From: Symplocastrum torsivum CPER-KK1
GTDB taxonomy: Bacteria; Cyanobacteriota; Cyanobacteriia; Cyanobacteriales; Coleofasciculaceae
DNA length: 64,000 bases
NCBI GenBank assembly: GCA_019358875.1
Contig: JAHHIF010000012.1
Location: 102,524 to 166,523, forward strand
Direction: 5' to 3'
Shown: in pieces, positions 44,090 to 54,097 of the stretch
How positions within the stretch are numbered: position 1 is the stretch's first letter
How the letters are laid out: every line of letters starts with the position of its first letter
Made by a program: the position numbers and the translations under genes
Notes under the pieces: model-generated
What the model saw: the letters and a program-made list of their open reading frames with translations, nothing else
Databases searched by the model: none
Told to the model about the DNA's origin: nothing

Positions 44090-45061
44090 CTAGGCAGAAG
44101 ATAATTTGGCAAATTTCAACATCTGGCGGCGTAGAGCGTGAATGACTGCTAGTGCTTTTCCATAACCCTCAGTTCCAAAGCATTGCACCAGAACAATCGC
44201 CGCACTCAGAGATAGATAGTCGCGGGAGAAGCGCAGTTTAGGGTAGTGAGCCATGGCTTGCTGGCAAAAATGAATCGCTTGTTGAGAGTTCCGATCTCGA
44301 CTCTGTAGAGCTTTCCAGGCAAGACAAAGATAGGCATAGCCGTAGCTGCGCTGCTTTAGGTGCAGAAATTCCGGTGGTGCCGAGCAGAATGCTTTTTCAA
44401 TCACTATTTGAAAAGCCTGCTCCATTACCTGACAATTCTTCGACATGCTATTAGGTAACTGCCGATAATAAGCAAGCGGTTCTCTAATGACCGCAAAGGG
44501 ATAATAGACTGCGATTCTAAGCCACATATCCCAGTCTTCAATTGAGCGCAAGGTACGATCGAATTCACCGACCCGCTCGAAACAACAGCGACGCACCATT
44601 ACCGAGGGACAAGCAATAACATTGCGCTCAACCAGTTGCGTCCACACCTTGCCTGCTGCATCAGAAGTCATCACTCTGCCTGTAGACTGGCTTTGCTCAT
44701 CCACCAAAAGCATCCAAGTATGGACTAAGCCTACTTCCGGATTATCTTCCAGACAGCGTACTTGTTTTTCTAATTTGGTCGCCTCCCAGAGATCGTCCGC
44801 GTCCAAGAATGCTATATATTCCCCTTGAGCTTGAGCGATGCCTGTATTGCGTGCCCCAGGCAACCCCTGGTTTTCTTGCGAAATCAATTTAACACGCGGA
44901 TCAACTAGCCCAGAAGCCCATTGCTTAATATGATCCGAGCTACCATCATCAACGATTAGCACTTCAAAGTCAGTAAAGGTTTGCCTTAGAGCGCTCTCCA
45001 CTGTTTCTGGGAGATAGGTCATGGCATTATAGGCTGGAATAACAACAGAAACCTTCGGCAT
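44090..45061 (-). CDS. Glycosyltransferase family 2 (GT-A fold), paralogue 4
   Basis: 323 residues with V-V-I-P-A-Y-N-A, D-D-G-S-S-D near 38, A-F-L-D-A-D-D-L-W near 85 and I-E-D-W-D-M-W-L-R near 180. It is the closest relative of the gene at 41484 (both have Y-L-P-E-T-V-E-S near residue 15 and a G-L-V-H/Y-T-W block), yet a GT4 gene lies between them. Residue R-N-T-G-I-A-Q-A-Q-G is identical in both. The acetyltransferase gene is 72 bases upstream. It probably makes another linkage in the same repeat unit. Confidence 0.9.
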   Translation of the reverse strand: MPKVSVVIPAYNAMTYLPETVESALRQTFTDFEVLIVDDGSSDHIKQWASGLVDPRVKLISQENQGLPGARNTGIAQAQGEYIAFLDADDLWEATKLEKQVRCLEDNPEVGLVHTWMLLVDEQSQSTGRVMTSDAAGKVWTQLVERNVIACPSVMVRRCCFERVGEFDRTLRSIEDWDMWLRIAVYYPFAVIREPLAYYRQLPNSMSKNCQVMEQAFQIVIEKAFCSAPPEFLHLKQRSYGYAYLCLAWKALQSRDRNSQQAIHFCQQAMAHYPKLRFSRDYLSLSAAIVLVQCFGTEGYGKALAVIHALRRQMLKFAKLSSA

Positions 45062-45133
45062 TTTTAGTCTTACCTAATACTTGGGCTAATAGCAATTTCT
45101 GACTGATAGGTACGCAATGGCTGCAACTTAGTG

Positions 45134-45733
45134 TTAAAGATTATCTACTTTTGATTTACTTGATACTGAAGCTAGACCCAAGATCTTTAATTCTTCCTTA
45201 TAGATAGAAGATGAATCCATGCTTGCTGTACGAATGACTCGTGCTGGATTTCCAACAACTACAGCCCCTTCAGGAACATCTTTAACAACAACAGAACCAG
45301 CTCCAATAACAGCATTGTTACCAACTGTAATTGAACCAATAATCACAACGTTTGCCCCAATATCTACATTATCCCCAATTTTTGGTGAAGCGCTGTATGA
45401 ACCGTCTTGTAGTCTTTTGTTGCCAATAGTTGTGGAATTTCTCAAAATGCAATTACCGCCAATTATGGTTTCATGATTAACAACCAAACCCTGACCATGT
45501 TGAAGCTTTAAATTGGGTCCAGCTTGGGTATCCCAAGGCAATTCGATACCTAATACCCACTCTACTACTATTTGATAGAAGAAACGATAAAGAATGAAAA
45601 TCCAAATAAAAATACTTGGTAAAGTTTTGAGAGATTGTGCAAAACGAAACATCAATAATATCAAGCGAGACTTAAAGCTAGTATCTTTATTAATTTGCCA
45701 ATCTTGCAAAATGTAATTGATAAAGTTAATCAT
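45134..45733 (-). CDS. Hexapeptide-repeat acetyltransferase (serine-acetyltransferase-like)
   Basis: 199 residues. A hydrophobic N-terminal part (about 22-62) is followed by a left-handed beta helix made of hexapeptide repeats: [34 protein letters not shown] and [16 protein letters not shown] supplies a catalytic-type His. The enzyme likely moves an acetyl group from acetyl-CoA to a sugar of the polysaccharide. The fold alone does not separate sugar O-acetyltransferases from cysteine-pathway serine acetyltransferase, but the location favours a polysaccharide. Confidence 0.82.
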   Translation of the reverse strand: MINFINYILQDWQINKDTSFKSRLILLMFRFAQSLKTLPSIFIWIFILYRFFYQIVVEWVLGIELPWDTQAGPNLKLQHGQGLVVNHETIIGGNCILRNSTTIGNKRLQDGSYSASPKIGDNVDIGANVVIIGSITVGNNAVIGAGSVVVKDVPEGAVVVGNPARVIRTASMDSSSIYKEELKILGLASVSSKSKVDNL

Positions 45734-45860
45734 TTTTATACTTCCTCTCTGATTTCAATACTTACTCAGCCCAATACATTCATTGGGAAAGGTTAGTTCT
45801 CAACATCGACTACTTATTCATGACCGAAGCGGCAACTCATGGAACGCTCCGTCACGGCTC

Positions 45861-47315
45861 TCATCGTGGGTTGTTGAGCACAGAATTTTCCACCGTTTGC
45901 GGCTCGTTCCAGTTCCAACCAGCTACCGAAAACAGAGTCCACCAGTAGAAAAAGAGAGTGGTATGACTCCAGATGTTTTCGGTAATCATCCCCACAGGAA
46001 TAGCCAGAAGAATCGCCAACAGAACCAAACACAGCTCGCGCTGTCCACTGCCGGGAGGTGCCTGCCGAAATAATCGGATAAGGTGTACAGCCTGAGCACC
46101 GAGAAAGAGCAAAAAAGTTACTAGCCCCACAATTCCTCCTTCTACCAAAGCACGGACGTAATCATTATGGGCATAAAGTCCATTGGCACTTACCTGGGCG
46201 CTTATCCCCAGACCGTAACCGAGGATGGGAAAGTGTTGCCATTGTTGTAGTAGGTCAGTCCACTGAGCAATCCGCCAGTTGAAACTGTTGCCATCTCCTT
46301 TTGAAAGCAAAATGGCACGCCATATATCGATGTCCGGGTTACCAAGTGGTGTTTCAGCAATCGAGCCTAGGCGTTCCTGACCAAACTCCGTACTGCCAAA
46401 CAGGAATATAACTATGGCAAACAGAAGTATTCCACCAATCAAATTGATCGGACTCAATGTTGGAGCTATTAAAACCACAATAAAGGTGGCAAGCATCATC
46501 AAACCAAATAGAGATTTGGTACTCACATATAAAAATGCAAGTAAGCCTAGCAAAATGAGCCAGAGCCAGCGTTGCTTTGACTGGTTTAGCCTCCAATAGG
46601 TCAAGCCCATAAACATCAATAGAAAAGTAACAAAGGTATTAGGGTGACCGAGTGTCCCTCTGATTCGAGATGATCCTTCAGCTCCTGAGCCGGAGAAATC
46701 TCCTGCAGCAGGGGCGAACATGGGAGGTAAGAGCGAAGGCACGACCATCTGCAACAACGCTAATGCAATTGGTAAGACGAGAGCCCAGAACAGCGTATAA
46801 ACAACGTTCTTAGGTGAGATTCGACCTTTGAGCTGCATCACCAGCAAGTAGCTCATTAGCCACGAAAAAATACGAACCCATTCACGGATGCTGTCTGGCA
46901 AAACCGAACCATCCAGCCCCAAACCTCCCAGAGGCAAGAGTATTACCCATAAGCCTTGTAGTAATACCCAGCCAGCAAAGAACCACCAGAATCCATCAGT
47001 ACGTACTCTATGACCTGTCAGTAACATAACAGTTACATAAAGCAAAGTCAGAGCATCCAGTCCAAGGGCGAACGCAGCTGGTAGCTGTTGAGCGGAGAAA
47101 ATATCCAGAGAGCTACGCAGGATTAATAGTCCCAGTACGGCTTGTTCAAAGCTGGTAAAGAAATAGACAACCGCCGCTACCGCGACTACAGCTAAGACGG
47201 GTAACAAGGGCTTACTACCGGCGAGTAACCCGACAACTAGACCAACCCCCACACCTGCCACTCCAACCCAAAGCGACAAACGAGAGGAACGACTTTTGGG
47301 GTCATTAGTTAGCAT
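45861..47315 (-). CDS. O-antigen polymerase/ligase-type membrane protein (Wzy_C family)
   Basis: 484 residues with about twelve membrane helices. Between helices near residue 215-225 is the segment G-T-L-G-H-P-N-T-F, and later A-H-N-D-Y-V-R-A-L-V-E-G-G-I-V-G (about 390-405), the conserved loop of Wzy_C/WaaL proteins with the catalytic His. It joins repeat units or ligates them outside the inner membrane. In this setting, next to Wzz and Wzx, polymerase is the better reading. It is 29 bases after the Wzz/BY-kinase gene stop, so they are likely one transcript. Confidence 0.85.
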   Translation of the reverse strand: MLTNDPKSRSSRLSLWVGVAGVGVGLVVGLLAGSKPLLPVLAVVAVAAVVYFFTSFEQAVLGLLILRSSLDIFSAQQLPAAFALGLDALTLLYVTVMLLTGHRVRTDGFWWFFAGWVLLQGLWVILLPLGGLGLDGSVLPDSIREWVRIFSWLMSYLLVMQLKGRISPKNVVYTLFWALVLPIALALLQMVVPSLLPPMFAPAAGDFSGSGAEGSSRIRGTLGHPNTFVTFLLMFMGLTYWRLNQSKQRWLWLILLGLLAFLYVSTKSLFGLMMLATFIVVLIAPTLSPINLIGGILLFAIVIFLFGSTEFGQERLGSIAETPLGNPDIDIWRAILLSKGDGNSFNWRIAQWTDLLQQWQHFPILGYGLGISAQVSANGLYAHNDYVRALVEGGIVGLVTFLLFLGAQAVHLIRLFRQAPPGSGQRELCLVLLAILLAIPVGMITENIWSHTTLFFYWWTLFSVAGWNWNEPQTVENSVLNNPR

Positions 47316-47344
47316 TGTCTTAAAGCCTTCAATAAAACAGACAT

Positions 47345-49513
47345 CTAACGTCTTGCAGAATTGTTAACAGGACTTCCCAGATGGGTAAAATACTTCAGGG
47401 GCTTGGATACGGGTTGGTAACCTTTAACGGGATCGCGGTAGTGCTTTTGGAAACGATTCGTCATCCCATTAACAACGACCCCCAGTATAGGTACGCCATT
47501 CCCTGTCAATTCTGATACTGTCTGAAGCAGCGTCTCTTTTGGCGTGAAGTTGGGACGTATAATCATCACTAAACTGTCGCTATAGTGACTTAACGTATTT
47601 GCATCTGCACAACTGCTAACTGGTGGAGTGTCTACGATGACCAGATCGTAATGATTTGCTGCTTCTTCCAGAAGAGACTTCATGGACGGTGACTCCAACA
47701 ATGATGCAGGGCGATCGCACAGTTCACCACAGGTCAATATCGAAAGATTGTCGATGCCTGTCGGTTGCACGGCATGAAGAAGAGTTATTTCTTTGTCAAT
47801 TACATCTGTAAGACCGGGTTCTTTGGGTAAGCCCAACAAGCTGTGCTGCCTAGGTCGATGCAAGTCTGCATCAATAATTAACGTCCGCCGAGACAACATG
47901 GCTGACACGGCAGCTAAGTGCGAAACGACCAGTGACTTACCTTCTCCAGAGACAGTACTGCTGACAACAATAAGCCGCAACTTATCTTGAGTGCGAAAAT
48001 TCAGCGTCTTGAGGAGTCGGCGGTACGGTTCAACCAACCCAACATTATCCAGAAATTGTTCAGGTTGCTCAAGGTTGAGCGCAGTTGCAGGGATGTCAGG
48101 CAATACTCCCAGCTTTGGCAGTTTCAGCAGTTCCTCCACTTCGGAGTCATCACGCAACTTGTTATCCATCACCTCTAGAAGCAGGATAATACCAACGGCT
48201 AAGATGCTTCCAAATGCGATCGCAACCACCAGCACGACTTTACTATTTGGTCCAGCAGGTGACGAGGGGGGTTGAGCCTGCTCAATAACTCGGACATTAC
48301 TAACCAGTTGGGCTTCAGCAATCCGCGCTTCCTCCAGTTTGCTTTGTAGCAACTTCAAAGAGGCGGCAGTTTCTTCTCGTTGACGGACTAATGCACTAAG
48401 CGGTTGTTGCTTGAGTGGTAATTGAGCAAGGCGTTGCTGGAGCTGGGTTCGATCAGCTCGCAAAACTCCTAGCTTTTCTTCAAGTGCCGAGCGTTCAGTT
48501 TCAGCAGCAATATATTGAGAGGTGAGAGTCTGGCTCAACTCATCAGACGCTATATTCGCGGGAGGGACGGTTTGATTGCTGGGCAACACACGAGAAACTT
48601 TGTCATTGTATAGAGTCCGCAGAGAATCTCGCTCGTTAAGTAGCGATATGACGGCTGGATTATTCTCTGTAAAGCGTGAACGAGTGTTGCTCAACTTTGC
48701 ATCCAACTCTGAGAGCTTAGCCCGTAACTCCTTAAGTTCTTCATCTTGACCAATGCGTCCAGCAACATAAGCATTCTGCGCCGTACTATTGTCTGTTACT
48801 CGCTGAAGTTCATTGACCCGTGCTTTTGTCTCTTGAAGTTGGGCAGACAGAACACGCTCTTGGTCTTCTAGCGTGGCTAAACTCTCCACTAAGCTTACCG
48901 TTTGCTCCTCAAAAGAGATAATGCCACTGGCTTGCCTGTATCTATTTTCAGTAGCTTCAGCCGCTTCAACCTCTGTACGCTTTTTAGGTACCTCACTCTC
49001 CAAAAATTCCCGCACGGCTTTAGCCTCAGAACGGATTGCTTGAGTACTCTCGTCAACCATCACTTCTGAAACGGCATTAAGTAACTTTGTTGCCAATACA
49101 GGGTCTTTACCTTGATAGCTCAGTTCAAGAATATTCGTAGCAGGAACAATTTTTACTTTCAAACCCTCACCAAGCTCTTCCATTGCTTGTTTGCCCTGTG
49201 GACTCTCTGCGCCTTGTGGAAAAACTTTGTTAACAGCTCCCTTGAGAACACGTTGCGATCGCACGAGTTCTGCTTGATTAGCGATTGGACTGGGACCCCC
49301 TGGTGTCCCAGAAGACACTTGGCTGAGGTCACGACCCAATTCGGAAACACTCACCTTTTTATCGTCAAGCATTAGCCGTGCTGTCACTTGGTACACAGGT
49401 GGGGCGACGGACAGATAGGCAATTGATGCCCCAATTACGGAAGCAAAGGTAGCTAGGGCGGGCCAACGATGCCGCTTCAAGACTGATGGTAAGGATGAAA
49501 TGCTTTTGCCCAT
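47345..49513 (-). CDS. Wzz-type co-polymerase fused to tyrosine autokinase (BY-kinase)
   Basis: 722 residues: membrane helix near 20-38, a Wzz periplasmic domain to about 200, a coiled-coil region rich in Glu and Leu (about 200-400), a second membrane helix near 425-445 preceded by P-P-S-S-P-A-G-P, then a cytoplasmic kinase. The kinase has Walker A S-S-T-V-S-G-E-G-K-S, A' L-I-I-D-A-D-L-H-R-P and B L-V-I-V-D-T-P-P. The C-terminal tail has only a few Tyr (H-Y-R-D and G-Y-Q-P and K-Y-F), fewer than in enteric Wzc. It sets polymer length. It is the first of a run of genes and would need a Wza-type partner outside the window. Confidence 0.9.
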   Translation of the reverse strand: MGKSISSLPSVLKRHRWPALATFASVIGASIAYLSVAPPVYQVTARLMLDDKKVSVSELGRDLSQVSSGTPGGPSPIANQAELVRSQRVLKGAVNKVFPQGAESPQGKQAMEELGEGLKVKIVPATNILELSYQGKDPVLATKLLNAVSEVMVDESTQAIRSEAKAVREFLESEVPKKRTEVEAAEATENRYRQASGIISFEEQTVSLVESLATLEDQERVLSAQLQETKARVNELQRVTDNSTAQNAYVAGRIGQDEELKELRAKLSELDAKLSNTRSRFTENNPAVISLLNERDSLRTLYNDKVSRVLPSNQTVPPANIASDELSQTLTSQYIAAETERSALEEKLGVLRADRTQLQQRLAQLPLKQQPLSALVRQREETAASLKLLQSKLEEARIAEAQLVSNVRVIEQAQPPSSPAGPNSKVVLVVAIAFGSILAVGIILLLEVMDNKLRDDSEVEELLKLPKLGVLPDIPATALNLEQPEQFLDNVGLVEPYRRLLKTLNFRTQDKLRLIVVSSTVSGEGKSLVVSHLAAVSAMLSRRTLIIDADLHRPRQHSLLGLPKEPGLTDVIDKEITLLHAVQPTGIDNLSILTCGELCDRPASLLESPSMKSLLEEAANHYDLVIVDTPPVSSCADANTLSHYSDSLVMIIRPNFTPKETLLQTVSELTGNGVPILGVVVNGMTNRFQKHYRDPVKGYQPVSKPLKYFTHLGSPVNNSARR

Positions 49514-49778
49514 TGGATATACTTCTCTTGCTTAGGGAGGCAACATAGAGGCTTTACTGAAACATGGAATGAATAGTTAAGGTACAGGCAAGATACCTGT
49601 CTTAGCATCTGGACTAAATCATCCCTTTATTCAACAACGCCCCTTTAATCTAGAAGGTTCCCTCCTCTACTTACTCTTGATTGAGGATAAACATGAGTGA
49701 CATCCTTCAGACCGCATCGCCAAGTTTCAGTTGCTTACCAACTGCTACAGTGGTCTGCACAGTACCTGCACTTGAAGT

Positions 49779-50969
49779 CTATTTTCTTCCAAAAATTTCA
49801 GTAGGTCTGCTTGAAATATTGTTCGACGTACTGAGCGAAGTAGACGAGTTGGTGAGTGTTGTATAGAGTTTCAAGTTTTCAGCAGTAATATGATCCCAGT
49901 TGTAGTAAGTCTTGACATACTTTTGGGCACTCTGGGCCATTAGCGCAACCTCTTGAGGGTTATTGATCGCCCAGTCCAAGGAATGGACACAAGAGTCTAC
50001 GTCTCCAGCTTTGAAGAGAATCCCCCGTTGTTCATTGAGCAATTGCTGATGCGGAGGAATATCGCTGGCAAGCACTGGGACACCTTCCTGCATCGCCTCC
50101 AGCATTGCCAGAGGTAGTCCCTCCAAATCAGAAGGGAGGGTAAATAATCCTGCCCCTCGGACAATCTCTGCCAGACGAGATCCCCGCAGTTCACCTGCAA
50201 ATACCACGTCTGGATTCTTTGCAACCTTGTCTAATAGCTTTGAGACGTACACCTTGGTATCGCTAACGCCACCAGCAAAGACAAGTTTCCATCCATCTGG
50301 TTTAAGAGCTTCAAAGGCTTCGATAAGCAAGTCGGGACGCTTTTCAGGTACAAGTCTGCCCAGGAAGAGCATGTAGCGTCCCTGTTGCAAACCTAGCGAG
50401 GTGCCGTAAGAAAAAGTTGGATCTGACTCAGCATAGCTTGCTGGAGCGTTAGGAATGTACAGCGTCTCCCTGCCATAAGTGTTTGAAAAGTAGGATTGGA
50501 GGTCTTTTGATACTACAGTTATCCCGTCGGCAAATCGCACTGCAGCTTTCTCCCCCAGACGAATCATGCGAGTAGAAGTAGATCCCCATTTAGCACGTTG
50601 CCAGTCTAAACCTTGGCAGGTAACAACAACTTTTGCGGAGGAGGCAATTTTGGGCAACCAGGTAAATAGAGATGGACCCAAGGCATGGAAATGAACGATA
50701 TCGTAACGTGTTCCACTAGAAGCGATCGCTCCGAATGCCGAGCTAAAAAAGGCATCCAACCCTCTTAAAGGCAAAGAGGGTAGGGAGATAACTCGGACAC
50801 CTTGAAAGTCATGACGGTCAAGCCAGGAACAGTCCGTGTAAGAGGAGCGGGCGAACAGATCCACCGAGTGACCCTGTGCAACCATGCGGGGATAAACTTC
50901 TGCACAGTAATGCTCGATGCCTCCCTGTTTAGGGGGTAAACCTTTTACACCAATTACGGCTATTTTCAT
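49779..50969 (-). CDS. Glycosyltransferase family 4 (GT-B fold)
   Basis: 396 residues. I-G-V-K-G-L-P-P-K-Q-G-G-I-E-H-Y near the start is the glycine-rich acceptor loop of the group related to D-inositol/rhamnosyl-type GT4 enzymes. The donor domain has L-F-L-G-R-L-V-P-E-K-R-P-D near residue 200 and L-P-S-D-L-E-G-L-P-L-A-M-L-E-A-M-Q-E-G near 280 with the E-x7-E pattern. It adds a sugar to the exported polymer. It stands 265 bases upstream of the Wzz/BY-kinase; a gap of 1.1 kb separates it from the next glycosyltransferase. Confidence 0.88.
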   Translation of the reverse strand: MKIAVIGVKGLPPKQGGIEHYCAEVYPRMVAQGHSVDLFARSSYTDCSWLDRHDFQGVRVISLPSLPLRGLDAFFSSAFGAIASSGTRYDIVHFHALGPSLFTWLPKIASSAKVVVTCQGLDWQRAKWGSTSTRMIRLGEKAAVRFADGITVVSKDLQSYFSNTYGRETLYIPNAPASYAESDPTFSYGTSLGLQQGRYMLFLGRLVPEKRPDLLIEAFEALKPDGWKLVFAGGVSDTKVYVSKLLDKVAKNPDVVFAGELRGSRLAEIVRGAGLFTLPSDLEGLPLAMLEAMQEGVPVLASDIPPHQQLLNEQRGILFKAGDVDSCVHSLDWAINNPQEVALMAQSAQKYVKTYYNWDHITAENLKLYTTLTNSSTSLSTSNNISSRPTEIFGRK

Positions 50970-51627
50970 ATTCCTAGGGGATATCTTCTAGAAGGTCAAG
51001 TACTAAGTGGTATCTCAGAATCAGGCACGTTAACCAGAACTGTTAGCTCACAGATGCTAATCAGTTCCACCCACCCCAATTGATAGGGAGTAGGAGTAAA
51101 CGAGCTACTTCCACAACATCGTGATTCGTCTGCACAGCAACCTCGCGCAGTGTATTGCTCGTTTAGGAGTTTGGTCAAAGTTCAGTAACCCTTTTGTGTC
51201 CTGCTTTTTTGAGTTGCTCTGGTTATTTGATGAGAGAAGAGTGTTAAAAGAATTTTTGGCAAGCAGAAGATTTTGTCAATCTTGCTAAAACTCCTAAAAT
51301 CCTACACTTGCTTGCCCCACATCAATCAAACAAGTTGTGTAGATACCCAATGACATAGATGATGCTACCCAGGTGGAGATAAAAGTGCCATTGTTGTCCC
51401 TTGGGGGTTGTTAATACGAGTTCACCGCTAAATCGAATTGGCTTCACGGCAGTCAACTAGCTAAGAGATAAAGTAAAAGTTTCTCATGACAGTTAAAAAC
51501 CGTGTTTTCTTTCCTCCAAATTCAGGGTTTATATTCTGACAGATTTACAAGCGTTTGGGGACATTCCTCTACGCTCCATATTACGTGATTTCCTCTTATT
51601 ATTACTAACACTCTTCTTTCTTAATGT

Positions 51628-51670
51628 CACTTAAAAATAACTAAGTTTACATTGTCTTCATTTTTAAGTG
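51628..51670. repeat. 11-base perfect inverted repeat, 21-base spacer
   Basis: CACTTAAAAAT (51628-51638) is the exact reverse complement of ATTTTTAAGTG (51660-51670). AT-rich arms without a T-run suggest an operator or a phage/element end rather than a terminator. Confidence 0.6.
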
Positions 51671-51806
51671 ATATCTTTTTATTGAGAGAATTTTCACTTC
51701 ATCTCTGGATTGATTGTAAAAAGTTTTATCCTCAATGATTATCAATTTAATCTCTGAACAAATAAATATATTAACTATAAATTTAGACTCTAAAAGCTGC
51801 GAAGGC

Positions 51807-51828
51807 AGCAGTTATTTTATTAACTGCT
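51807..51828. repeat. Hairpin AGCAGTTA/TAACTGCT
   Basis: Perfect eight-base arms with a six-base loop (ttttat), lying in the 1.1 kb gap. Could be a transcription-control hairpin. Confidence 0.5.
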
Positions 51829-52124
51829 TACCGCAATAGTTAAACAGCAGTAAGGTTTAACTTTCAATATAAATTACTCCGTTTTAGCAATCAACCATTG
51901 GGATGCACCCAAAGCAACTAGTACAGCGCGGTGGAAATAAAGCTACTATTTACGCATCAATGAAACACTTGCAATGTAAGCATTTTGAATGCGAGAATTC
52001 CAAGGCAGCGGTACTAGCTTTATAGAGGACTGACCACTGATTGCTCATGACTGAGTACTAAGTGTTCTTTGCTCTCCAGCTACTTCCTGGAAATATGTAA
52101 GTTAAATCTGTGACAGCTTACAGC

Positions 52125-53342
52125 TTATACAGATGCGAGGGAGCGCTGCTCCCAACGGAGCCACATTTCGCTGTAGACATCTCTCACGACAGTGCGGGCA
52201 TTATACGGCTGAGCAGCCTGTACACAGGATTCAATTGGATAATCCTCTGGATGTAGCAGTACCTTGCGTAAGGCGTCTGCGATCGCATCTGGAGTACGTT
52301 CTTCACAGACAATCCCACTGTCAGCAGAAAGCAGTTTCGGGGTTTCACCACATCGCGTAGTCACGACAGGTGTCCCGCAGGCGAGAGCCTCAAGGACAAC
52401 CAAGGGTAAGCCTTCGTAGGCGCTAGTCAGAACAAAGGCATTGCAGATGCGATGCAAGTCTGCAAGTTCCGCTTGCTTGACTCCTCCGAGCATTGTTACC
52501 CGTTTAGACAACCCAAGTTGATTAATCTCAGAACGTATTTCATCAGCCAACTCTCCCTCGCCTGCTATGAGGAGGTGAATATTCGGCTCATTCAAAGCAG
52601 CAATAGAGCGGACTAGTAAAATGGGATCTTTCTGGGGATGTAGGCGACCAGCAAACAGGACGAAATGTGTATCCTTCGCTAAACCTAGCCGCTGTATAAG
52701 TTTATACCTCCCCTCCTCACGCTCCTCCAAAGCAAATGGGTAAAAAATCTCGTTGTCAACAGTGTTTTTGACGTAGGCAACACGCTCAGCAATCGTTGGA
52801 TAACGCTGCCGATAAAGTTCTAGCGACTCAGTATTGCACGAGAAGACTTGAGTAAACTGATTAACTAGCATACCTTCGAGGGCAAAATAGGCGGCTGGAA
52901 ATCGTCGCCAAAGGATCGCATTTTTATTACCCACAGATTTCATCTGCGTCTGAATATCATTGTGGATAAAAAGAGTTTTATCTCCCTGCCAATGAAGGGC
53001 TGCTACGGTTGGCTCTAGTCTATGAAAGTGCATGAAGTCGGAGGCAAAGGAACGCCCTAGTAGGGCAGCCGTATACTTTATTGTGGTCGGAACCAAGCTC
53101 CTGACGTTATCGTCTTGCAAGGTCAATACAGGAAGAAATTGAACGGCTCTCCCCGCTAATTCTGCTTCTTGCCACTTACCTATAGGTTGGGTTGAATCTT
53201 TTCCTGTTCCTACAAGCCGCACCTCAAACTCACTAGGAGCGTACTTGATAAAAAGGCTGATGATTGTCTGAATTCCGCCTATAGTACTGTGCCAAGGATT
53301 GAACTGGTAGAAAATAGTTAGAACAGGTTTACGCATAAACAA
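52125..53342 (-). CDS. Glycosyltransferase family 4 (GT-B fold)
   Basis: 405 residues. The start T-I-F-Y-Q-F-N-P-W-H-S-T-I-G-G-I-Q is the acceptor loop. The donor domain shows L-F-A-G-R-L-H-P-Q-K-D-P near residue 230 and S-A-Y-E-G-L-P-L-V-V-L-E-A-L-A-C-G near residue 315, with the E-x7-E motif. It is the last plausible member of the locus on this side. The 3' end, near 52139-52153, carries a GGGAGC-GCT-GCTCCC stem within the coding sequence. Its place beyond a 1.1 kb gap means it may be transcribed separately from the Wzz-led genes. Confidence 0.87.
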   Translation of the reverse strand: MFMRKPVLTIFYQFNPWHSTIGGIQTIISLFIKYAPSEFEVRLVGTGKDSTQPIGKWQEAELAGRAVQFLPVLTLQDDNVRSLVPTTIKYTAALLGRSFASDFMHFHRLEPTVAALHWQGDKTLFIHNDIQTQMKSVGNKNAILWRRFPAAYFALEGMLVNQFTQVFSCNTESLELYRQRYPTIAERVAYVKNTVDNEIFYPFALEEREEGRYKLIQRLGLAKDTHFVLFAGRLHPQKDPILLVRSIAALNEPNIHLLIAGEGELADEIRSEINQLGLSKRVTMLGGVKQAELADLHRICNAFVLTSAYEGLPLVVLEALACGTPVVTTRCGETPKLLSADSGIVCEERTPDAIADALRKVLLHPEDYPIESCVQAAQPYNARTVVRDVYSEMWLRWEQRSLASV

Positions 53343-54097
53343 TGATTCGGGGCAAATTTTGTGTAACTACCTATATAAAGTTCCCTAAGATGCAGCTAAT
53401 AAAGAAACAATTCAGAGTAAGGCGAAGCATATCAGTCGTGTAGATAGCTTTTATGAGCTTTCCCACGTTTTTTGCTAAGAATGCTTCACGTTTACTTTCA
53501 TCAATACCTACGAATATTCTCTGGTGGTATTGACACAAGAGAATTAAGCTGTCGTTCATTTAAATTGCATAAATCAAACGGGCATAGTGCCTATCCCTCA
53601 AGAAATATCTTTTCTTGAAGTATGCAATTAGATGATGGTCAGCTTATCAAAACTAACTTCGTGAGTAGCGCTAAGACGTTCAGCTTTAGGTAGACGTTTT
53701 ACCCAAAGAGAAGGAGTCTCATGCGATCGCTAGCAGAACGGTAGCACCCAGTTAGTAGACGACGAAATATCTTAGATAAAGTTTCAAGGTGTTTTACGAC
53801 TCAAGAGCGAAGAAAAGACCTTTGAGATTTTTTCCATCTTTGAAAGTGTCAGGCTAGGACATATGAATCAAATACATGCTGCGTCAAAAACGATACCATG
53901 CACCCTCTACCTGCACCCCTACTAGCTTGCTTCAGTAAAAAAATCCTTTACTTTCTGCAAATGTAGTTTTTCTTCATTTAACTATAACGTCCTTAGTACT
54001 GAATGATGATAAAGATTTGATAAATACCTCTAATAAAGTCTGCTCCAGAATTTATGTAACCTAGTGGATGAACCCCCACCTCTGATAAATTTTCGCT
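53343..54097. other. Non-genic gap
   Basis: No gene is supported. A 62-codon minus-strand frame (53371-53559) is unrecognised and probably chance. The rest has no repeat or RNA gene that I can see. Confidence 0.45.

Larger units (their letters stand above)
50970..52124. other. Large AT-rich gap with inverted repeats
   Basis: No supported gene; open frames are shorter than 61 codons. It contains the 11-base inverted repeat at 51628-51670 and AGCAGTTA/TAACTGCT (51807-51814, 51821-51828). The size suggests a control region for the minus-strand genes from 50969 onward. Confidence 0.5.

Noticed and set aside
53371..53559. A 62-codon minus-strand frame in a gap.
   Set aside because: No homology-like pattern and no ribosome-binding site.
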